Assembly: GCA_003164955.1 (NCBI GenBank)
Contig: PLRW01000241.1
Coordinates: forward strand, 41,500-99,469
Length of the DNA: 57,970 nucleotides
Source: Actinomycetota bacterium
Lineage (GTDB): Bacteria > Actinomycetota > Actinomycetes > Streptosporangiales > Streptosporangiaceae
Reading direction: 5' to 3'
Numbering within the stretch: position 1 is the first letter of the stretch; each line of letters opens with the position of its first letter. This document shows, piece after piece, positions 54,075 through 57,970 of the stretch. The position numbers and the translations under genes are program-made. Below the pieces are notes generated by a model, which worked only from the letters and a program-made list of their open reading frames with translations, did not search any database and was not told the DNA's origin.

Positions 54075-54680
54075 ATGAACAGCAACCACGCCAGGGTCTG
54101 CCCGAGCCCGGAATGGGCCGCCCACATGCACACCGACGTGCTGCCGGTCCTGTGCGCCGGAGTCGATCTCGGGACGCGGATGCTGGAAATCGGGCCGGGC
54201 CCGGGGGCGACCGCCGACTGGCTGCGGCAGCGCGTCGCGAATCTGGTCGCCGTGGAGATTGAGGCCGGTGCCGCCGCCGCGCTGCGCCGGCGTTTCGCCG
54301 GCACGAACGTTCACATCGTGCACGGTGACGCCGGCGCGCTGCCGTTCGGCGACGGTTCGTTCGATTCCGCGGGCTCGTTCACGATGCTGCACCACGTGCC
54401 GTCCGCGGCGCTGCAGAACCGGGTGCTGGCCGAGGTGCTGCGCGTGCTGCGGCCGGGCGGCACGCTGATCGCCTCGGACAGCCTGGCCAGTACCAGCCTG
54501 CACGAATTCCACGAGGGCGACACGTACAACCCGCTGGAACCGGCTTCGCTGCTGCCCCGGCTGCAGACGATCGGCTTCGGCGCGGTGATGGTCAGCGTCG
54601 ACCGCGGCCTGACCTTCCGCGCGCGCAAACTGGATGAGCCGGATGAGCCGGGCGCGCCCGGTGCGCCGCTGGCAAAATGA
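54075..54680 (+). CDS. Class I SAM-dependent methyltransferase
   Basis: 201 residues. Motif I MLEIGPGPGATADWL (about 36-50), acidic motif VAVEIEAGAAAAL, HGDAGALPFGDGSFDSAGSFTMLHHVP and VLRVLRPGGTLIASD fit a UbiE-like small-molecule methyltransferase. Substrate unknown. Translationally coupled to the next gene (ATGA overlap). Confidence 0.88.
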   Translation: MNSNHARVCPSPEWAAHMHTDVLPVLCAGVDLGTRMLEIGPGPGATADWLRQRVANLVAVEIEAGAAAALRRRFAGTNVHIVHGDAGALPFGDGSFDSAGSFTMLHHVPSAALQNRVLAEVLRVLRPGGTLIASDSLASTSLHEFHEGDTYNPLEPASLLPRLQTIGFGAVMVSVDRGLTFRARKLDEPDEPGAPGAPLAK

Positions 54681-55210
54681 CGACCATGACGACCGACAGC
54701 GCTTCAGCGCAACCAGCCGAGAGATTCGAGGTACGGCGGCAGATCGCGGCCCCGCCAGCGGTGATCTTCGCGCTGCTGTGCGACCCGCAGGGGCACGTGG
54801 CGATCGACAGCTCGGGCATGCTGCAGTCTGCGGACGGCGCCCCGGTCCGCCGGGTGGGCGACACGTTCGTCGTGCACATGGACCGGGAGGCGCTCAACGA
54901 CTATCCGATGGGCAAGTACGACGTCACGGTCATCATCACCAAGTTCGAGCCGGACACCGGGATCGAGTGGACCATCTCCGGCACGATTCAGCCCCCGCTG
55001 CGGCACCTGTACGGCTACCGGCTCGAGCCCAGCGACATCGGGACCCTCGTGACCTCGTACTACGACTGGAGCCAGATCGACCAGGCGTACCGCGGCGCGG
55101 GGATCTTCCCGGTCATCCCGGAGGCCGCACTGCGCGCGACCCTCGGCATCCTCGCGCGCACGGTTGAACGCACGGCCGAGCGGACCACCGAGCCGGGCGC
55201 CATCAACTGA
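54677..55210 (+). CDS. SRPBCC (START/Bet v1-like) family protein
   Basis: 177 residues. Starts with the family pattern FEVRRQIAAPPAVIFALLCDPQGHVAIDSSG and ends with a long C-terminal helix (ALRATLGILARTVERTAER). Binds a hydrophobic ligand; polyketide cyclases and ligand carriers share the fold. ATG overlaps the methyltransferase stop. The stop codon lies in the first unit of a 24-bp duplication. Confidence 0.82.
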   Translation: MTTMTTDSASAQPAERFEVRRQIAAPPAVIFALLCDPQGHVAIDSSGMLQSADGAPVRRVGDTFVVHMDREALNDYPMGKYDVTVIITKFEPDTGIEWTISGTIQPPLRHLYGYRLEPSDIGTLVTSYYDWSQIDQAYRGAGIFPVIPEAALRATLGILARTVERTAERTTEPGAIN

Positions 55211-55242
55211 CGGCGGACGGGCGCCGTCGACTGACGGCGGAT
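55195..55242. repeat. 24-bp duplication including the SRPBCC stop codon
   Basis: Two adjacent 24-bp units (55195-55218 and 55219-55242) beginning GGGCGCC and containing ACTGACGGCGGA, 21 of 24 identical. Each contains a TGA in the same relative position; the first is the true stop. Confidence 0.9.
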
Positions 55243-55267
55243 CGGCAGGCCGGGCCGGGGCCGGGTG

Positions 55268-56503
55268 TCACGTAACGGTCTTGCGGGCCGCGAACCGGGG
55301 CTCGCGGTAGCGGCCCGAGGCGGTCACCTCGCGCAGCGCCGTCACCGCGCCGAACACGTCGGCGTAGGACGTGTAGAGCGCGTTGAACCCGAACCGCAGC
55401 AGGTCCGGCGGCCGGACGTCCCCGAGCACCCCCGCCTCGATCAGCGCGGCCATGAGCGGATGGGCGTCCGGATGGCGCAGCGTCACGTGACTGCCCCGGC
55501 GCTCCGGCTCGCGCGGCGTGACGAGCCCGAAGCCGAGGCCGGCCAGCAGGTCGTCGGCGCACGCGATGAAGAAGTCTCCCAGGCCGAGGTTCTTGGCCCG
55601 GACGGCCGCCATGTCGGCGCGGCCGAACACCTCCAGCGCGGCCTCCAGCGCGAGCAGCGACAGCATCGGCGGCGTCCCGATCCGGGCCCGGGTGATCCCG
55701 GCGGCCGGAGCGTAGCCGGGGTCCATCGAGAACGGGCGGGCGTGCCCGTGCCATCCGGTCAGCGGCTGGTCGAAGCCGGCCTGGTGCCGCCGCGCCACGT
55801 AGAGGAAGGCAGGTGCGCCGGGGCCGCCGGACAGGTACTTGTAGGTGCAGCCCACGGCCATATCCACCCGGTCCGCGTCCAGCCGTAGCGGAACGGCCCC
55901 GGCCGCGTGGGACACGTCCCACACGGCCAGTGCGCCGGCCTCGTGCGCGGCCGCGGTCAGGCCCGCGACGTCCCATAGTTCCCCGGTGCGGAAGTCCACC
56001 GCGGACCACACGACCGCCGCGACCTCGCCGCCCCGCTCGCGGAGCACGGCGTACGGGTCGCTGACCCGGGTGACTTCCAGCCCGAGCAGCCGGGCGACCG
56101 AATCGGCCAGGTAGCTGTCGGTGGGAAACTGGCCGGCCTCGGTCAGGATCACCGATCTAACCGAACGGGCCCGGGCGGAAGCGGTCAGCGCGTTGAACAG
56201 CTGTACGGACGTCGAGTCGCCGGCCACGGTCTGCCCGGGGGCCGCGCCGATCAGTGCGCCGATACGGTCCCCGATCCGTTCCGGCGCCATCCACCAGTTG
56301 TCCGCGTTCCACGCCCGGATCAGGTCGTGGCCCCATTCCTGGGTGACCACGGACGCCAGGCGCCCGGGCACCGAGGCGGGCAGCGCGCCGAGGGAGTTCC
56401 CGTCCAGGTAGATGACTCCTTCGGGGAGCATGAACTCTTTCCGGACCGGGGCCAGCGGATCGGCGGCGTCGCAGCGCCGGGCGAACGCACGGGTGGCTTC
56501 CAC
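55268..56503 (-). CDS. kynU: Kynureninase
   Basis: 411 residues, usual length. PLP-dependent cleavage of kynurenine to anthranilate and alanine in tryptophan catabolism. IYLDGNSLGALP (about 31-42), WWMAPERIGDRIG, DSTSVQLFNAL, WDVSHAAGAVPL, the PLP lysine in CTYKYLSGGPG (Lys222), GWHGHARPF and a late LRFGFNALYTSYADV. No tryptophan dioxygenase or formamidase gene is next to it. Its start is 6 bp from the 3' end of the upstream GntR gene on the same strand, so both form an operon, with the regulator first. Confidence 0.94.
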   Translation of the reverse strand: MEATRAFARRCDAADPLAPVRKEFMLPEGVIYLDGNSLGALPASVPGRLASVVTQEWGHDLIRAWNADNWWMAPERIGDRIGALIGAAPGQTVAGDSTSVQLFNALTASARARSVRSVILTEAGQFPTDSYLADSVARLLGLEVTRVSDPYAVLRERGGEVAAVVWSAVDFRTGELWDVAGLTAAAHEAGALAVWDVSHAAGAVPLRLDADRVDMAVGCTYKYLSGGPGAPAFLYVARRHQAGFDQPLTGWHGHARPFSMDPGYAPAAGITRARIGTPPMLSLLALEAALEVFGRADMAAVRAKNLGLGDFFIACADDLLAGLGFGLVTPREPERRGSHVTLRHPDAHPLMAALIEAGVLGDVRPPDLLRFGFNALYTSYADVFGAVTALREVTASGRYREPRFAARKTVT

Positions 56504-56509
56504 CGCCGG

Positions 56510-57316
56510 TCAGCCCGCCGACGGGACGGTGGTCTGGGGGCTGAGCTGGTCGGTGGTGTTGTGCTCGGTGATCAGGTGCAGCGCCTGGCCGGAGTCCCGC
56601 GCCGCGATCGCCTCGACCAGGCTGGCGTGCAGCTGGTAGCGGTGGGCGATGTACTCGGGGAGCGGCTGCTCGCCGACCGGGAGCACGGACAGCGTGTGCG
56701 ATTCGATCACATCCAGCAGGCTGCTGTAGAGGGAGCGCAGCATCACGTTCGGGCTGACCGCGGCGATGCGGGCGTGCAGGCCCCAGTTGGCCCGGATGAA
56801 CGCGATCGGGTCCTGGGCGTCCACGGCGTCGTTCATCCGCTGGACCTGGGCCCGCATCTGGGCGATGGCGGCGGGGGAGGAGTGCCAGAGCGCGTCCTCG
56901 ATCATGAGCGGGTCGAGGGCGTCGCGGATCCGGACCGCATCGGCGACCGAGGTCTGCTCGGCGTCGAGGGCCAGCACGGAGTTGCCCAGCCGGACCATGG
57001 GGGACGGCTCGGCCGCGAACAGCCCGCCGCCGGGGCCGGGCCGGACGGTGACGAGCTTGCGCGCCTGGAGCAGCCGGATCGCCTCGTTGAAGGTGCCGAC
57101 GGAGACGCCGCACTGCATGCGGAGCTCTTCCTTGGAGCCGAGCCGGTCGCCGGGCATGGCCGCCCCGGCGATGGCCGTCAGCCGCGCCGCGGCCAGCTCG
57201 GTACGGGTCTGCCGCGTTCCCGGCTCGGCGCCCGCCGCGGCCGGGAAGCCGGTCCGCTCCCAGACGTCGCGGCGAAGGGCCGGCTCGTCGACCGCCTCAC
57301 GCACGCGGTCAGTCAT
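56510..57316 (-). CDS. GntR-family regulator (FadR-like, FCD domain)
   Basis: 268 residues. Winged helix about 45-110 (GDRLGSKEELRMQCGVSVGTFNEAIRLLQARKLVTVRPGPGGGLFAAEP) and an all-helical FCD ligand domain (about 125-250) with metal-site His residues in NWGLHARIA and HRYQLHASLVEAI. ATG 57316 has GAGGGAG 5 bp upstream. Likely regulates itself and kynU, and perhaps the divergent acyl-CoA dehydrogenase-like gene before its decay. Confidence 0.88.
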   Translation of the reverse strand: MTDRVREAVDEPALRRDVWERTGFPAAAGAEPGTRQTRTELAAARLTAIAGAAMPGDRLGSKEELRMQCGVSVGTFNEAIRLLQARKLVTVRPGPGGGLFAAEPSPMVRLGNSVLALDAEQTSVADAVRIRDALDPLMIEDALWHSSPAAIAQMRAQVQRMNDAVDAQDPIAFIRANWGLHARIAAVSPNVMLRSLYSSLLDVIESHTLSVLPVGEQPLPEYIAHRYQLHASLVEAIAARDSGQALHLITEHNTTDQLSPQTTVPSAG

Positions 57317-57340
57317 CACATCTCCCTCTTCGTAATTAAC

Positions 57341-57406
57341 CATGATGAATCTAATGGGTTCTCTTGACAAGGTCGAGGACCGGGGCACAGCATCATATTC
57401 ATCATG
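57341..57406. promoter_or_regulatory. Spaced inverted repeat in the GntR control region
   Basis: CATGATGAAT (57341-57350) and its exact complement ATTCATCATG (57397-57406) are separated by 46 bp. The right arm also overlaps the palindrome ATCATGAT. Such paired distant sites suggest looping or two separate operators facing the two divergent genes. TTGACA (57364-57369) lies between them. Confidence 0.55.
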
Positions 57407-57424
57407 ATTGTTTCGGGCAGGTGA

Positions 57425-57955
57425 ACGCATCGTGGTCACAGACAGACGTTCTACCGCTCGGCGCTCGTGCCGATCCTCGCGCTCGTGCTGGCCGGCCCGC
57501 AGCTGGGCCTGGGCCGCGCGGCCCTGGACCTGGTCCGGCAGAAGGCCGCGAAGAAGCCGATCTCCTACACGTTCTTCGAGGCGCAGGCGGACTCGGTGGC
57601 CTTCCAGCTGCAGATCGCCGAGGCAGCGATGATGATCGACACCGCGCACCTGCACGCCTACCGCGCCGCCGACGACATCGACGAGGCCGCGCGCCGCGGC
57701 GAATACCCGGACTACCTCCTCCGCGCCCGGGTCCGCGCCGACACCGGGTACGTGGTGGAGAAGATCACCCGGGCCATCGACATCCTGCTGTACGCGCACG
57801 GCGCCGGCAGCTTCGCCGACGTCAACCCGCTGCAGCGGATCTGGCGTGACTCGGCGACCGCCGCGCGGCACGCGGTCGTGCTGCCCGTCGTCGGGTACGA
57901 GGTCTACGGCAAGGCCCTGCTCGGCGTCGAGGAAAAGATCACCCCCCTGGTCTGA
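57425..57955 (+). pseudogene. 5'-truncated acyl-CoA dehydrogenase-like gene
   Basis: The frame opens after a TGA at 57422-57424 and reads QTFYRSALVPILALVLAGPQLGLGRAALDLV, then the four-helix C-terminal domain to HAVVLPVVGYEVYGKALLG. This is the C-terminal domain of acyl-CoA dehydrogenase-fold monooxygenases. The N-terminal and middle domains (about 230 residues) are missing, although the 5' neighbour and its control region are intact. GTG 57467 could start a 162-residue product lacking most of the flavin site. The end is followed by a 14-bp repeat of the stop region at the window edge. Confidence 0.7.
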
Positions 57956-57970
57956 GCGGCCTGGTCTGAG
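57943..57970. repeat. 14-bp duplication including the last stop codon, cut by the window end
   Basis: CCTGGTCTGAG occurs at 57946-57956 and again at 57960-57970. The first TGA is the true stop. More copies may lie beyond the window. Confidence 0.8.

Overview
The window is very GC-rich, with GTG starts, many 1-4 bp stop/start overlaps and actinobacterial protein families (PadR, DUF1707, DUF5134, CsoR with C-x24-H-x3-C, SufE/rhodanese pair, MgtE-N/DUF1003 pair). It comes from a filamentous-type actinomycete chromosome, probably near Streptosporangiales/Treboniales; the genus cannot be fixed from the sequence. No rRNA, tRNA, CRISPR array, transposase or phage gene is visible.

Layout. 1-9.9 kb: partial AlkB-like oxygenase, alpha/beta hydrolase, DUF1707 protein, His/Gly-rich PadR regulator, secreted GH16 glucanase with ricin-type lectin domain, 6-phosphogluconate dehydrogenase, PP2C phosphatase, DUF4230 protein. 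9.8-16 kb: acyl-CoA ligase, thioredoxin, rhodanese-SufE operon, and an HxlR regulator facing an MFS exporter. 16.5-22.7 kb: SpoIIE-type phosphatase, relics of an FAD oxidase and of an MMPL-like protein, flavin reductase, MgtE-N/CBS-DUF1003 pair, orphan gluconate dehydrogenase subunit 3. 22.8-34.2 kb: GH63-like glucosidase with glycogen debranching enzyme, htpG-leuS operon, PEP mutase/isocitrate lyase family enzyme.

34.3-46.6 kb is a copper-handling island. It encodes a lipoprotein, a membrane-domain/SCO1 fusion, a PCu(A)C-like chaperone, two copper P-type ATPases back to back, a Met-containing small membrane protein, CsoR, a CopZ-like chaperone, a four-cysteine mini-protein, and a membrane protein/DUF5134 operon preceded by three CsoR-like operators. 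46.7-49.6 kb switches to nickel: two Nur-type boxes, a Fur/Zur-type box, a NiCoT nickel transporter and a VapBC pair. A 3' relic of a second DUF5134 gene sits the same distance from its Nur box as the intact gene does, indicating an old segmental duplication. 49.6-58 kb: UPF0114 protein, NUDIX hydrolase, MFS/TetR divergent pair with methyltransferase and SRPBCC genes, kynureninase with GntR regulator, and the 3' half of an acyl-CoA dehydrogenase-like gene.

The most distinctive genome-scale signal is short tandem duplication. At seven genes the repeat includes the stop codon and runs into the 3' flank. In others, in-frame repeats add Gly/Ala/Ser/Thr-rich segments to otherwise conserved proteins (LeuS, HtpG, GlgX, alpha/beta hydrolase, SpoIIE phosphatase).
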